Shown in pieces: positions 16,211 through 25,608 of a stretch of DNA of 56,253 nt. Within the stretch, counting starts at the first letter, position 1. The number at the start of each line of letters is the position of its first letter. The notes under the pieces are model-generated. The model made no database searches. It was not told where the DNA came from and saw nothing but the letters and a program-made list of their open reading frames with translations. The translations under genes and the position numbers were made by a program. The DNA comes from Porticoccaceae bacterium (GTDB lineage Bacteria; Pseudomonadota; Gammaproteobacteria; Pseudomonadales; Porticoccaceae): assembly GCA_024639885.1 (NCBI GenBank), contig JAHEGD010000039.1:1-56253 (forward strand). Reading direction: 5' to 3'.

Positions 16211-17960
16211 GGGCGGCCACTCGCGGTGCGGGGACGTTGTTGACGTTGCCATCGACCAGCGTGGCGAGCACGGCGATATCTTTTAGCTGCGGACCGACGC
16301 CATCGACCGCAGCCCGATAGGGGTCGCTGGCCAGCACGGTGAAGTTGGCGCGCTTGCCGATTTCGATCGAGCCGATCTGCTCCTCGCGGCGCAGCTGGAA
16401 TGCGGCGTCGATGGTGATCGCCTGCAGCGCCTCATCGATAGATATGCGCTGCGCGGGCGCCACCCGGGCGCCACTGGCGGTGATCCGGCTGGCGGCGGCC
16501 CACGCCAGCAGCAGTGGGTCGGCCGGTGCCATAGTGAAGTCGGAGTGGAACGCCAGCGGCATACCGGCGCGGACCACGCTGCCGGCCGGCACCATGTTGG
16601 CGGCGCGCTCAGGCCCGAGCCCGTGCTCGGCGTAGCTGTCGGCCAGTGCCCAGACATAGTAGGGGTTGGCCTGCACCATGCCGCCGAGCTCGGCGAGCCG
16701 GTCGAGCTGCTCTGGGCGCACATAGGCGAGATGGTGGATGGTGGTGCGGTGGTCGCTGCGCGGCCGCTCGCGCTGCAGCTGCTCGAGCAGGTCGAGGGTC
16801 AGCTGCATGCCGAGATCGCCGTTGACGTGAAGGTGCAGCTGGTAGTCGCGCTGCCAGAAAAAGCGCATCGCGCGCTCCAGCTCGGCCGGCTCCATCAGCC
16901 ACTCGCCGCGGTGGCCGTCGCTGTAGCCCTCGCTCATCTGCATCAGCTGCGAGTAGGCGGCACCGTCGACAAACAGCTTGATCTGTTGCGGCTGGACGGT
17001 GATCTTGGCGCTGTTAAATGCCTGGCTGTCGGCGATCACCGCCTCAACCCCGGCATAGCCGTGGGCGGCGAGCAGGGCGCGGCCATCGAGCAGCAGGTAG
17101 CTGTGAATGGGGCTGTCGGCGCGGTTCCAGCTGGAGTTGGCCAGCAGCTGGTACTCGACAGCGAGGTTGATCGAGCCAAACGCGCCATCGCCGACGCTGG
17201 TGATGCCGCGCCGCTGCATCAGTGCCAGCCCATCGGCGAGTGCGGCCGAGTAGCGCTCTGGCTGCATCAGTGGCGCCATCAGATTTTGGGCGATGGCGAT
17301 CAGCCCGGTCTCGTAGAAGTGGCCGGCCGCCCAGTCAATAGCGGGGTGGTCAGCGAGTGCCGGGTCGATCTGTAGTGCAGCCAGCGCGGCACTGTTGAGG
17401 TAGACCTCGTGGAACGAGCGGTGCCAGACCACGATCGGCCGAGTGGTCGACAGGCTGTCTAGGTAGGCGCGGTCGAGCGGGCCGTGAAACAGCGGGTGGT
17501 AGCCCCAGCTCCACAGCCACTGGTCGGGGCCGAGGCCCGCCTGGTAGTCACTGAGCCGCTGCCGGTAGCCGCTGGCGGTTTTGACCCCGGCGTGAAAGCT
17601 GTCGAGCAGCGTCCAGTCGTGCGGGGTGATGAACTCCATCTGCAGTAGTAGGCCGACCAGATAGGGGTGCAGGTGCGGCTCGACAAAGCCGGGCATGATG
17701 TAGTCGGCGGCAAACTGCTCATCGACTGTCGCCGCTGGCAACTCGGCTTGCAGTGCCGCCAGCGGGCCGAGCGCGACAATGGCACCGTCGCGCACCGCAA
17801 CCGCACCAGTACGGGCCGGGCTGGCCTCGCGCTGCGCCATGGTGATAACGGCAGCGGCCGGGTAGATGACGGTGCCGCTTCCGGCCGCCGGCCGGCCACA
17901 GCTGGCCACCGCCAACAGCAGCAGGAGAAGGATGAACAGTCGTGGGTAGCGGTCGGCCAT
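16203..17960 (-). CDS. YtcJ-like amidohydrolase, predicted lipoprotein
   Basis: Metal-dependent amidohydrolase-superfamily enzyme of 585 residues. The N terminus is a lipoprotein signal with lipobox AVASC (Cys at about 21), so it is probably anchored at the periplasmic side of a membrane. Seen: the metal-binding EPHLHPY, a mid-protein LHLHVNGD, and the late HSDFTMAPADPL aspartate region, followed by the family tail IGSIEIGKRANFTVLASDPY. The order matches amidohydrolase family 3 (YtcJ). The substrate is not predictable. It lies between the CorA-type and ThDP-enzyme genes, with no clear pathway link. Confidence 0.85.
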   Translation of the reverse strand: MADRYPRLFILLLLLLAVASCGRPAAGSGTVIYPAAAVITMAQREASPARTGAVAVRDGAIVALGPLAALQAELPAATVDEQFAADYIMPGFVEPHLHPYLVGLLLQMEFITPHDWTLLDSFHAGVKTASGYRQRLSDYQAGLGPDQWLWSWGYHPLFHGPLDRAYLDSLSTTRPIVVWHRSFHEVYLNSAALAALQIDPALADHPAIDWAAGHFYETGLIAIAQNLMAPLMQPERYSAALADGLALMQRRGITSVGDGAFGSINLAVEYQLLANSSWNRADSPIHSYLLLDGRALLAAHGYAGVEAVIADSQAFNSAKITVQPQQIKLFVDGAAYSQLMQMSEGYSDGHRGEWLMEPAELERAMRFFWQRDYQLHLHVNGDLGMQLTLDLLEQLQRERPRSDHRTTIHHLAYVRPEQLDRLAELGGMVQANPYYVWALADSYAEHGLGPERAANMVPAGSVVRAGMPLAFHSDFTMAPADPLLLAWAAASRITASGARVAPAQRISIDEALQAITIDAAFQLRREEQIGSIEIGKRANFTVLASDPYRAAVDGVGPQLKDIAVLATLVDGNVNNVPAPRVAAHD

Positions 17961-18011
17961 GGCGCGCCTCTATTGGGTGGGCTCAACCGCTATCATACGG
18001 CGCTTTGCCGG

Positions 18012-19751
18012 TTAGCCAACTACTTTTCGTTTGATAGCGCGGCCGACAAAACGGAGTTTTTCACTGGTCTCAAAGCGGTTCAGGTTGGCTTTGACGATCC
18101 CTTTAGTGAAGGCAGTCCGCTGCGAGTAGTCCACCTTCAAGTCGATAATTACCGGCTGGTGCTGTTCGCTGATCAGCAGCGCGCGCTCGAGCACGGTGTT
18201 GATGTCGCGTTCGTGGTCGATCGCCAGGTAGGCGCACTCCATCGCCTCGGCAAACGCCCCCCAGTGGGTGTGGGCGAGTTTGGTGCAGGTTTTATAGCGG
18301 TAGGGCAGCTCTTGCGCCTGCGAGATCTGGGCCAGCTCGCCGTCGTTGAAGATCACGTAGATCACCCCGAGCTGGTAGTGGACCGCGGTGGCCACCTCCA
18401 TACCGGTCATAAACATCGCGCCGTCGCCGACGATGCCGACCACTTGGCTGTCCGGGTTGGCCAGCTTGGCGCCGTTGGCGGCCGGTACACAGTAGCCCAT
18501 GGCGTTGAAGTCGGTCGGCGAGATAAAGCCGCCGGCGCGGCGGATCGGCAGCAGTTCGGCGGTTAAGAAGGTGTGGTTGCCGTCGTCGGCGACAACAATC
18601 GCATCGGCCCCGAGCCGGGCCCGCAGCGCGGTAAAAAACTGCGCCGGGTTAACCCGCTTGGCGTCGCCGCCGTTGAGCCAGCTTTTTAAGGTCTTGAGCT
18701 TGTAGTTGGCGATCTGCTTGGCGGTCTCGGCGCTGCGCTCGGCGGCGTCGAGCTGGCCGTTGAGCGCCCCGAGTAGTGCCGCGACCACTTGCTGGGCGTC
18801 GCCTTCGATGGTGACCGTGGCCGGGTAGTTGGCGTTAAACACCGCCGGATTGATGTCGACATGGATCAGCTCAGCGGGCGGCTCGACGCTGTAGCTGCCG
18901 GTGGCGATCTCGCCAAACCGTGTGCCGATGGCCAGCAGGCAGTCGCTGTCGCCGACGGTCTTGCGCGCCGCCTCCACCGCTGCGCCGCCAAAGCTCAGCC
19001 CGGTGTGCAGCGGGTGGTCGCCGGGAAAGCTGCTGACCCCCTGCAGGGTGGTGGCGACCGGGGCGCCGAGCAGCTCGGCCAGTTCGATCAGCTCGGCGCG
19101 TGCGCCGAGCGCCCCCCAGCCGACAAACAGCGCCGGTTTTTTTGCGGCCAACAGTTTGCCGACGGCGTCGTCGATCGCCGCTTCTGGCAGGGTCGCCGAG
19201 GCTGGTGCAAAGTCGCTGAGCAGTGGCAGCGGTTCGGCCACTTCGCCGCGAAACAGCTGGATATCGACCGGCACCTCGACAAACACCGGCCCCGGTTCGC
19301 CGCTGACGGCGGTCCAGTAGGCCTCAAACAGGGTCGGCACCAGCTGCTGGTGGTCCTCGACCAAGTAGGTCGCCTTGGTCAGTGGCTTGAGAATCTGATG
19401 TTGATCGATGTCGTGAAGCTGGTAGCGCTTGTTGCTGCCGCGGTGGATGCCACCGGAGATGACCAGCATGGGAATACCGGCCAGCATCGCTTCGCCGATA
19501 CCGCTGGCGGCGTGGGTGACACCGGCCGCCGGCACAATCAGCATGCAGCCGATCGAATCGCCAGTGCGGCTGACCGCATCGGCCATGCAGGCGGCGGCCA
19601 TCTCGTGGCCGACCAGGTAGGGGGTGATAGTCGCCGAGCGGTTCAGCTCATCGTAGATTTCGGTGTTGTGTACGCCTGGGATACCAAAGGTCTGCTTGAC
19701 GCCAATCGCCTCGAGGGCGTGGCGGACGAGTGAAGCGCCGCTTTTTAACAT
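18012..19751 (-). CDS. thiamine diphosphate-dependent enzyme, acetolactate synthase-like
   Basis: Three-domain ThDP enzyme of 579 residues. The N-terminal PYR domain has the catalytic glutamate in GHEMAAACMADA; a central domain follows; the C-terminal PP domain has the ThDP/Mg motif GDGAMFMTGMEVAT ending in FND. It resembles the acetolactate synthase, oxalyl-CoA decarboxylase and benzoylformate decarboxylase superfamily, but the substrate is not evident. There is no small regulatory subunit (ilvH) next to it, which argues against a housekeeping acetolactate synthase. It sits 67 bases after rsxE and may be read from the rsx operon. Confidence 0.82.
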   Translation of the reverse strand: MLKSGASLVRHALEAIGVKQTFGIPGVHNTEIYDELNRSATITPYLVGHEMAAACMADAVSRTGDSIGCMLIVPAAGVTHAASGIGEAMLAGIPMLVISGGIHRGSNKRYQLHDIDQHQILKPLTKATYLVEDHQQLVPTLFEAYWTAVSGEPGPVFVEVPVDIQLFRGEVAEPLPLLSDFAPASATLPEAAIDDAVGKLLAAKKPALFVGWGALGARAELIELAELLGAPVATTLQGVSSFPGDHPLHTGLSFGGAAVEAARKTVGDSDCLLAIGTRFGEIATGSYSVEPPAELIHVDINPAVFNANYPATVTIEGDAQQVVAALLGALNGQLDAAERSAETAKQIANYKLKTLKSWLNGGDAKRVNPAQFFTALRARLGADAIVVADDGNHTFLTAELLPIRRAGGFISPTDFNAMGYCVPAANGAKLANPDSQVVGIVGDGAMFMTGMEVATAVHYQLGVIYVIFNDGELAQISQAQELPYRYKTCTKLAHTHWGAFAEAMECAYLAIDHERDINTVLERALLISEQHQPVIIDLKVDYSQRTAFTKGIVKANLNRFETSEKLRFVGRAIKRKVVG

Positions 19752-19818
19752 GCAAACAGTATCCGTGCGTTTAGTGGGGGTTAAATTGTAGCGCGGCGCC
19801 GCGCCAGCCGTCGAGCGG

Positions 19819-20550
19819 CTAGGCGATGTGGCCGGTGGTACGGACCCGTTTGGCCCCCTTGGCGAGCTGGCCGCGGGCAGCTTTGCGGCGCGCTTCGCGG
19901 CGCTCGTCGATGGCGTTTTTGGCGGCGATCAGCAGACCGGTGACCAGGAACGCGCCGGGTGGCAGAATCAACACCAAGAAACTGAACTCACTGCCAAATG
20001 GCCGCACCACCCAGTCGCTGGCCCCGCTGCCGAGCAGCAGCTGCATGTTGGCCAGCAGCGTGCCGCTGCCAAACAGTTCGCGGATGGCACCGAGCAGCAG
20101 CAACACGGCGAGGAAACCGAGCCCCATCATCAGCCCGTCCCAAACCGCTAGGCCGAGTGGCTGTTTGCTGGCAAATGCCTCAGCGCGGCCGAGGATTGCG
20201 CAGTTGGTAACAATCAGTGGGATAAAAATACCGAGAATTTCGTAGAGCTCGTAGGCGTAGGCCTTCATCAGCAGTTCGGCGCAGGTAACGAACGCGGCGA
20301 TGATCAGTACGAACGCCGGCAGCCGCACCGCGTCGCCAATCTGGTGGCGGATTAGCGAGACCATCGCATTGGAGCCGACCAGCACCAGCAGCGTCGCCAG
20401 GCCGAGCCCGAGCGCGTTGACTACCGTGGTGGTGACCGCCAGCAGCGGGCAGAGCCCGAGCAGTTGGACCAGCGCCGGGTTGTTGTGCCAGAGGCCGTTG
20501 CCGGCTACTTCGGCAAGGCCCGGCCCGGCCGTTGGGGGGGTGTCACTCAT
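19819..20550 (-). CDS. rsxE: electron transport complex subunit RsxE/RnfE
   Basis: Integral membrane subunit of the Rsx/Rnf ion-coupled oxidoreductase, paralogous to RsxA. From ATG 20550 it has 243 residues, six helices, and the conserved [17 protein letters not shown] and [16 protein letters not shown] segments whose cysteines bind the membrane [2Fe-2S] cluster with RsxA. The start overlaps the rsxG stop by 8 bases; a longer reading would run into rsxG. It ends the six-gene operon; the usual neighbour nth is absent. Confidence 0.95.
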   Translation of the reverse strand: MSDTPPTAGPGLAEVAGNGLWHNNPALVQLLGLCPLLAVTTTVVNALGLGLATLLVLVGSNAMVSLIRHQIGDAVRLPAFVLIIAAFVTCAELLMKAYAYELYEILGIFIPLIVTNCAILGRAEAFASKQPLGLAVWDGLMMGLGFLAVLLLLGAIRELFGSGTLLANMQLLLGSGASDWVVRPFGSEFSFLVLILPPGAFLVTGLLIAAKNAIDERREARRKAARGQLAKGAKRVRTTGHIA

Positions 20551-21217
20551 CGCGGTTAGCTCCCGGCGCGCGGCTGGCGAGCAGCGCGGCACTGTCGATG
20601 GCAAAGTAGTCGAGGCTCGCCAACACCTGCGCGACGACGGCGCGTGGGGTGATGGTGGCACCGGTAAACTGTTCAAATTGGCCGCCGTCTTTCTCTACCG
20701 CCCAGCCGGCGCGCGGCAGGTTGTCGAGCGACTGGCCGTTAAAGCTGAGGATCCAATCGCTCTTTTTGGTGTCGACTTTATCGCCCAGCCCTGGGGTCTC
20801 TTTGTGGCTGGTAACCCGCACACCGAGCAGCTCGCCGGCCGGGGTGAGGCCGATAATCATCGCGATGTCACCGCTGTAGCCGGCCCTGGAGACCGCCGGC
20901 ACGATCACCGCGACCGGCTCGCCGTCGCGCCGCGCGATGTGGGCAACACCGCCTTTTTTGAGCCCGAGCAGCGACCAGTGCTGTTCGGGGATCGGGTAGT
21001 TGTCGGCGAGCAGGTCGTTGTCGTGCATCGCCGCTGGGACAATCTCGAGCAGCGCGCGCTGGGCGGCGGCGCGCTCGGCGGCGACGATGCGCGGCTCGGT
21101 GAGCGACTCGGTGGCGGCCAAGATCGCCGCCGTCAGCAGCGCAAACAGCGCCAGCGCGCTGGCGTTGCGCAGCATCGAGCTGCCGATAGTCGGGCGCGGT
21201 GGGCTCTGCTCACTCAT
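20543..21217 (-). CDS. rsxG: electron transport complex subunit RsxG/RnfG
   Basis: Periplasmic FMN-carrying subunit anchored by one N-terminal helix (about residues 16-35). The 224 residues contain the covalent flavin motif [11 protein letters not shown], whose second threonine takes FMN through a phosphoester bond in this family. The preceding domain ([22 protein letters not shown]) is also typical. ATG at 21217 overlaps the rsxD stop as ATGA; the upstream open frame is rsxD in another phase and was rejected. Confidence 0.95.
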   Translation of the reverse strand: MSEQSPPRPTIGSSMLRNASALALFALLTAAILAATESLTEPRIVAAERAAAQRALLEIVPAAMHDNDLLADNYPIPEQHWSLLGLKKGGVAHIARRDGEPVAVIVPAVSRAGYSGDIAMIIGLTPAGELLGVRVTSHKETPGLGDKVDTKKSDWILSFNGQSLDNLPRAGWAVEKDGGQFEQFTGATITPRAVVAQVLASLDYFAIDSAALLASRAPGANRDE

Positions 21218-22272
21218 TGCGGGTGCTCCGTGGCGCGCCGCGCGCGCTGGTGACCGTAGCTGCGCGGCACGGTGTAGTTGTCGATGAACGGCGCGGCAAA
21301 GTTGCCGAGCAAAATCGCGAAGGCGACGCCGTCGGGGTAGTTGCCCCAGACTCGAATCAGGTAGATCAGCACGCCGATCAGGGCGCCGTAAACCAGCCGA
21401 CCGCGGGTGCTGACCGCCGAGCTGACGGGGTCGGTAATAATAAATAAGGCGCCGAGCATGGTCGCACCGCTGAACAGGTGCAGCGGCAGCGAGCCGCCGC
21501 TGGTCGAGCTGCCGCCATCCCAGAACAGTGCCGCCATCAGCGCCAGGCTGGCCAGCATCGCCAGCGGCGCATGCCAGGTGAAGATACCGCGGCCGAGCAG
21601 TACCAGGCCGCCGGCGAGAAAGGCGAGGTTGACCCACTCCCAGCCGACTCCAGCCAGCGCGGCGCCACTAAACAGCGGTTGCTCGGCGTAGAAGGTGTCG
21701 ACCAGCTGGCCGTTGACGCCGTGTTTGAACAGATCGAGCGGGGTGGCACCGGTCCAGCCATCGGCGCTGGCGCCGGCCACCACCGCCAGCGACTCGCCGA
21801 GGCTGGCGTGGCTGGTACCGGCCGCCAGCAGCGACTGCGGGCTCAGCCAGCTGCTCATCTCCAGCGGAAACGAGATCAGCACCACTACGTAGCCGACCAT
21901 CGCCGGGTTGAACGGGTTGTAGCCGAGCCCGCCGTAGCTCTGTTTGGCGATGACGATGGCGCTGGCAGTCGCGATCACCACCAACCACCATGGTGCCAGC
22001 GGCGGCAGCGCCACGGCCAGCAGCAGCGCCGTCACTGCGGCGCTGTAGTCGTTGAGGTAGAAGCGGATCGAGCGGCCGCGCAGGGCAACCATCGCCGCCT
22101 CGCAGAGCAGTGCGGTGGCGGTGGCGATCGCGCAGTTGATCAGCGTCCCCCAGCCAAACTGCCAAGTGAGTACGGCGATGCCGGGCAGCAGCGCGGCGAT
22201 CACCCACTGCATGACCCGCGCCGTCGACAGCGCGGCGTGGCGGTGGGGTGAGCTGACCGGTTTAAACACCAT
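21214..22272 (-). CDS. rsxD: electron transport complex subunit RsxD/RnfD
   Basis: Membrane subunit with covalently bound FMN, homologous to NqrB. The 352 residues have about nine helices, the conserved YGGLGYNPFNPAMVGY segment, and the flavinylation motif HLFSGATMLGALFIITDP with its target threonine. ATG 22272 overlaps the end of rsxC by 11 bases. A longer open frame upstream is only the shadow of the repetitive rsxC tail. Confidence 0.95.
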   Translation of the reverse strand: MVFKPVSSPHRHAALSTARVMQWVIAALLPGIAVLTWQFGWGTLINCAIATATALLCEAAMVALRGRSIRFYLNDYSAAVTALLLAVALPPLAPWWLVVIATASAIVIAKQSYGGLGYNPFNPAMVGYVVVLISFPLEMSSWLSPQSLLAAGTSHASLGESLAVVAGASADGWTGATPLDLFKHGVNGQLVDTFYAEQPLFSGAALAGVGWEWVNLAFLAGGLVLLGRGIFTWHAPLAMLASLALMAALFWDGGSSTSGGSLPLHLFSGATMLGALFIITDPVSSAVSTRGRLVYGALIGVLIYLIRVWGNYPDGVAFAILLGNFAAPFIDNYTVPRSYGHQRARRATEHPQ

Positions 22273-24307
22273 CTGCGACAGCCTCGCGTTGGGAGTGGAG
22301 CGCCTGTTGTTTGGCCTCGAGCTTGGCGAGGCTGGCGGCGAGCAGTTCGCGCTGGTCGTCGTCGGCAGCGACCAGCTTGTCGCGCAGTTTGGTGAGCCGC
22401 TTGTCGAGCGCGGCGATGTCCCTGTCGAGCAGCGCGGCCGGCGACAGCGCTTCGCGCTCGGCGGCCGCTTGGCGCGCTTTGGCGATGGCGCGGCCGGCCG
22501 CATCGAGTTCGGCGTCGGCACTGGCGGTGCTCTCGGTTGCCGGGCTGGCGGCGCTGTCGGCCTCGGCCAGTGCCGCCAACTTTTGCTCTGCTTGGGCGAG
22601 TTTCTGGGCGGCCGCCGCTTGGCCTGCCAGCAGCGGTTTGAGCGCCTCGGCGTCGGCCCCCTCGGCGCTGGCCGCGGCCAGGTTGGCGTCGGCGCGCTCC
22701 AGTCGCGCGCGGCTGCTGGCGATCGCCCGCTCAAGCTTTTCGCGCTGCTGTTCGGGCGATGCCAGCCGTGCGGCGGCGCGCGCCTGGGCGGCGGCAATCA
22801 TCGCGGCAGCGCTGTTGGCTGGGGCCTCGTCGCCACTCGCTTGGCTGGCCGCCTGGGCCGCCTTGGCCTGTTCGGCGGCGAGTTTGCGCGCCTCGCGCTT
22901 GGCCTGTTTGTCGCGCTCTTGCTGCTCGAGCCGCTGCTGGCGCAGCTCGAACCGCTCGCGGGCGAAATCTGATTTGGCTTTGTCGGCGCGCTGCTGGCGA
23001 ATCTCGCCCTTGCCGGCGCGAAAGTACTGGACCAGTGGGATGTTGCTCGGGCAGACATAGGAGCAGGCACCGCACTCGATACAGTCGAACAGGTTGTGCG
23101 CCTCAAGCTTGTCGTGCTGCTGAGACTGGGCGTGCCAGAACAGCTGCTGGGGGAGCAGTGAAGCGGGGCACGCCTCGGCGCACAAACCGCAGCGGATACA
23201 TGGCTGGGCCGGCTGCTCGGCGGCGACCTCGGTGTCGTCGGCGGCGATCAGGCAGTTACTGGTCTTAATGATCGGCAGCTCGCTGCTGGGTAGCGCGATA
23301 CCCATCATCGGCCCGCCCATAATCAGCCGGGCCAGCCGCTCGGGGGCGAGCCGGTTGTGCGCCAGCAGTGCGCTGATCGGCGTACCGATCAGGGTGTCGT
23401 AGTTGCCGTTGACCGCGCAGGCGCGGCCGGTAACGGTGGTCACTCGCGAGATCAGTGGCTCGCCGTCGACGATCGCGCGCTTGAGCGCATAGAGGGTGCC
23501 GACGTTCTGGCAGACGATGCCGAGCTCGGCCGGCAGTGCGCCGCTGGCCAGCTCTTGGCCGGTGATGATCTGAATTAACTGGCGCTCACCGCCCGAGGGG
23601 TATTTGGTTGGAAAGATCGCCAGCTCGACCGGCGCGTGGTCGGCGCCGCGGGCGGCGATGGCGGCGCGCAGTGCGGCGATCGCCTCGGGCTTGTTGTCCT
23701 CGATACCGACCACCCGCTCGGCGGGATCGCCGAGCAGGTAGCTGGCGATGTCGACCCCGGTTAGCAGCTCGTCGGCGCGTTCGCGGAGCAGGGCGTCGTC
23801 GGCGGTGATGTAGGGCTCGCACTCGGTGGCGTTGACGATCAGCATCGTTATCGGTCGGTCGGTGGCAAGTTTGATCGCGGTCGGGAAGCCGGCCCCGCCC
23901 ATACCGGCGACGCCGCGCTCGGCGACGGTGTCGAGCAGCCTCTGGCGGTCGACGCTGCGATAGTCAGCCAGCGGCTGGCGCTCGGCCCACTGGTCGCGGC
24001 CGTCGCAGGCGATCACGATGCACTCGGCGGGCAGCCCGGATGGGTGGGCGACCGGGCGCTGCTCAATCGCCACCACCGTGCCGGAGCTGGGCGCGTGCAG
24101 TGCGGCGGCGCCGCTGCGGGCGATCCGCTCGCCCTTGAGCACGGTCTGGCCAACCGCGACCTGCGGCTCGGCAGCCGGCCCGGCGTGCTGGTTGAGCGCG
24201 ATCACCAGCTGCTCGGGCAGGGCTAGCTGGCCGATCGGCCGGCCGACCGACTGGTGTTTGTTCTCGGCGGGGTGAATGCCGCCGGGTGTCTCCCAAACTT
24301 TTCTCAT
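22262..24307 (-). CDS. rsxC: electron transport complex subunit RsxC/RnfC
   Basis: Peripheral subunit with NADH/FMN and iron-sulfur sites. The 681 residues begin [17 protein letters not shown]; next come a glycine-rich FMN/NADH domain ([12 protein letters not shown]), two [4Fe-4S] motifs ([12 protein letters not shown] and [12 protein letters not shown]) and, from about residue 430, a long alanine-, lysine-, glutamate- and arginine-rich tail likely to be coiled. Such tails are known in gammaproteobacterial RsxC and vary in length. ATG 24307 overlaps the rsxB stop as ATGA. Confidence 0.95.
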   Translation of the reverse strand: MRKVWETPGGIHPAENKHQSVGRPIGQLALPEQLVIALNQHAGPAAEPQVAVGQTVLKGERIARSGAAALHAPSSGTVVAIEQRPVAHPSGLPAECIVIACDGRDQWAERQPLADYRSVDRQRLLDTVAERGVAGMGGAGFPTAIKLATDRPITMLIVNATECEPYITADDALLRERADELLTGVDIASYLLGDPAERVVGIEDNKPEAIAALRAAIAARGADHAPVELAIFPTKYPSGGERQLIQIITGQELASGALPAELGIVCQNVGTLYALKRAIVDGEPLISRVTTVTGRACAVNGNYDTLIGTPISALLAHNRLAPERLARLIMGGPMMGIALPSSELPIIKTSNCLIAADDTEVAAEQPAQPCIRCGLCAEACPASLLPQQLFWHAQSQQHDKLEAHNLFDCIECGACSYVCPSNIPLVQYFRAGKGEIRQQRADKAKSDFARERFELRQQRLEQQERDKQAKREARKLAAEQAKAAQAASQASGDEAPANSAAAMIAAAQARAAARLASPEQQREKLERAIASSRARLERADANLAAASAEGADAEALKPLLAGQAAAAQKLAQAEQKLAALAEADSAASPATESTASADAELDAAGRAIAKARQAAAEREALSPAALLDRDIAALDKRLTKLRDKLVAADDDQRELLAASLAKLEAKQQALHSQREAVADGV

Positions 24308-24924
24308 GCGGCGGCTCCACTGTGTGGCTGGCGGTCGCTGGCAATCAAGCCGGGCCGCGCCGGCAGCTGCCACTGCCAGCTGGCCAGGCCGCCGTCGACC
24401 GGCAGCATGTCGATACAGTCGACCGGGCAGGGCTCGACGCAGAGATCGCAGCCGGTGCATTCGGCGGCGATGACGGTGTGCATCATCTTGGCGGTGCCGA
24501 GAATCGCATCGACCGGGCAGGCCTGGATACACTTGGTGCAGCCGATGCACTCGTCCTCGCGGATATAGGCGACTTTCTTAACATCGCTGGCTTCACCGTG
24601 CTCGTCGTCGAGCTCGGGTGCCGGTAGGTCGAGTAGCCCGGCCAGCGCATTGATAGTCGCCTGGCCGCCGGGCGGACATTTATTGATCGCCTCGCCGGCG
24701 GCGATCGCCTCGGCGTAGGGGCGGCAGCCGGGGTGGCCGCACTGGCCGCACTGGGTCTGCGGCAGCAGCGCGTCGATCTGTTCGACTATCGGGTCGCCCT
24801 CAACCCGAAAGCGCTCGGCGGCAAAGCCGAGCAGGGCGCCAAACAGCAGCGCCAGGCCAACCAGCGCCAGCACGGCGGCGGCGATCGGATTGGCGGTCGC
24901 CAGCTCGATCAGGGTGGCGATCAC
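24304..24924 (-). CDS. rsxB: electron transport complex subunit RsxB/RnfB
   Basis: Iron-sulfur subunit that receives low-potential electrons. The 206 residues have an N-terminal helix (about 12-36), the four-cysteine motif [16 protein letters not shown], and two ferredoxin motifs [12 protein letters not shown] and [12 protein letters not shown]. The start is GTG at 24924, overlapping the rsxA stop as GTGA, so translation is coupled. The long acidic linker (DDEHGEASD) leads to the ferredoxin part. Confidence 0.95.
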   Translation of the reverse strand: MIATLIELATANPIAAAVLALVGLALLFGALLGFAAERFRVEGDPIVEQIDALLPQTQCGQCGHPGCRPYAEAIAAGEAINKCPPGGQATINALAGLLDLPAPELDDEHGEASDVKKVAYIREDECIGCTKCIQACPVDAILGTAKMMHTVIAAECTGCDLCVEPCPVDCIDMLPVDGGLASWQWQLPARPGLIASDRQPHSGAAA

Positions 24925-25496
24925 ACCAGCCCACCAAAGCCCATAAAGGCGAGTGACATCAGGCCGGCGGTGATCATGGCGATAGCGGCGCCGCGAAACG
25001 GGCTGGGAATGTCGGCGACGGCGAGCCGCTCGCGCATTGCCGAGAAGAAGATCAGCACCAGCGAGAAGCCGGCGCCAGCGCCAAACCCATACAGTGAGGC
25101 GTGCAAAAAGCCGAGCTCGCGGCCGCTGTTCTGCAGCGCTACGCCGAGCACCGCGCAGTTAGTGGTGATCAGCGGCAGAAACACGCCGAGCACCCGGTAG
25201 AGCAGCGGGCTGCTCTTCTCGATAAACATCTTGGTGAACTGCACCACCGCTGCGATCACCAAGATAAAGGCGATGGTGCGCAGGTAGGTGAGATCGAGCG
25301 GCACCAACACCCAGGCGTCGACCAGCCAGCTGGCCATGGCGGTCAGGGTCAGCACGAAGGTAGTCGCCGCCGACATACCGATCGCCGACTCGAGTTTGGT
25401 CGACACGCCCATAAACGGACACAGCCCAAGGAATTGGACTAGAACGTAGTTGTTGATCAGGATGGCGCTGACCAGAATGATGGCAAACTCTTGCAT
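24921..25496 (-). CDS. rsxA: electron transport complex subunit RsxA/RnfA
   Basis: First gene of the rsxABCDGE operon; six-helix membrane subunit paired with RsxE. The 191 residues include [18 protein letters not shown] and [13 protein letters not shown], the two cysteine segments that hold the membrane iron-sulfur cluster. In E. coli the complex keeps SoxR reduced; in other bacteria the same genes form the Rnf ferredoxin:NAD oxidoreductase. No soxR lies in the window, so either name could fit. A good promoter precedes it. Confidence 0.95.
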   Translation of the reverse strand: MQEFAIILVSAILINNYVLVQFLGLCPFMGVSTKLESAIGMSAATTFVLTLTAMASWLVDAWVLVPLDLTYLRTIAFILVIAAVVQFTKMFIEKSSPLLYRVLGVFLPLITTNCAVLGVALQNSGRELGFLHASLYGFGAGAGFSLVLIFFSAMRERLAVADIPSPFRGAAIAMITAGLMSLAFMGFGGLV

Positions 25497-25528
25497 AGGC
25501 TCACAGGGGTTGTGTGAATGCGGCCGCT

Positions 25529-25557
25529 ATTATCGGCAGCGCAACCAGACCATTCAA
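25529..25557 (-). promoter_or_regulatory. sigma70-type promoter of the rsx operon
   Basis: On the minus strand a -35 TTGAAT (plus-strand 25552-25557) and a -10 GATAAT (25529-25534) are separated by exactly 17 bases. Transcription would start about 25 bases before the rsxA ATG at 25496. No FNR-like palindrome overlaps it. Confidence 0.68.
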
Positions 25558-25608
25558 CAGTTAAAAACTAAGTGTTTAGCTCATTTAGGTATAAAGTATG
25601 GCCGCCCA

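Noticed and set aside
19402-19416. FNR-like TTGATCGATGTCG inside the ThDP enzyme gene
   Set aside because: The second half-site does not match, it lies within coding sequence, and it is not placed before a gene start.
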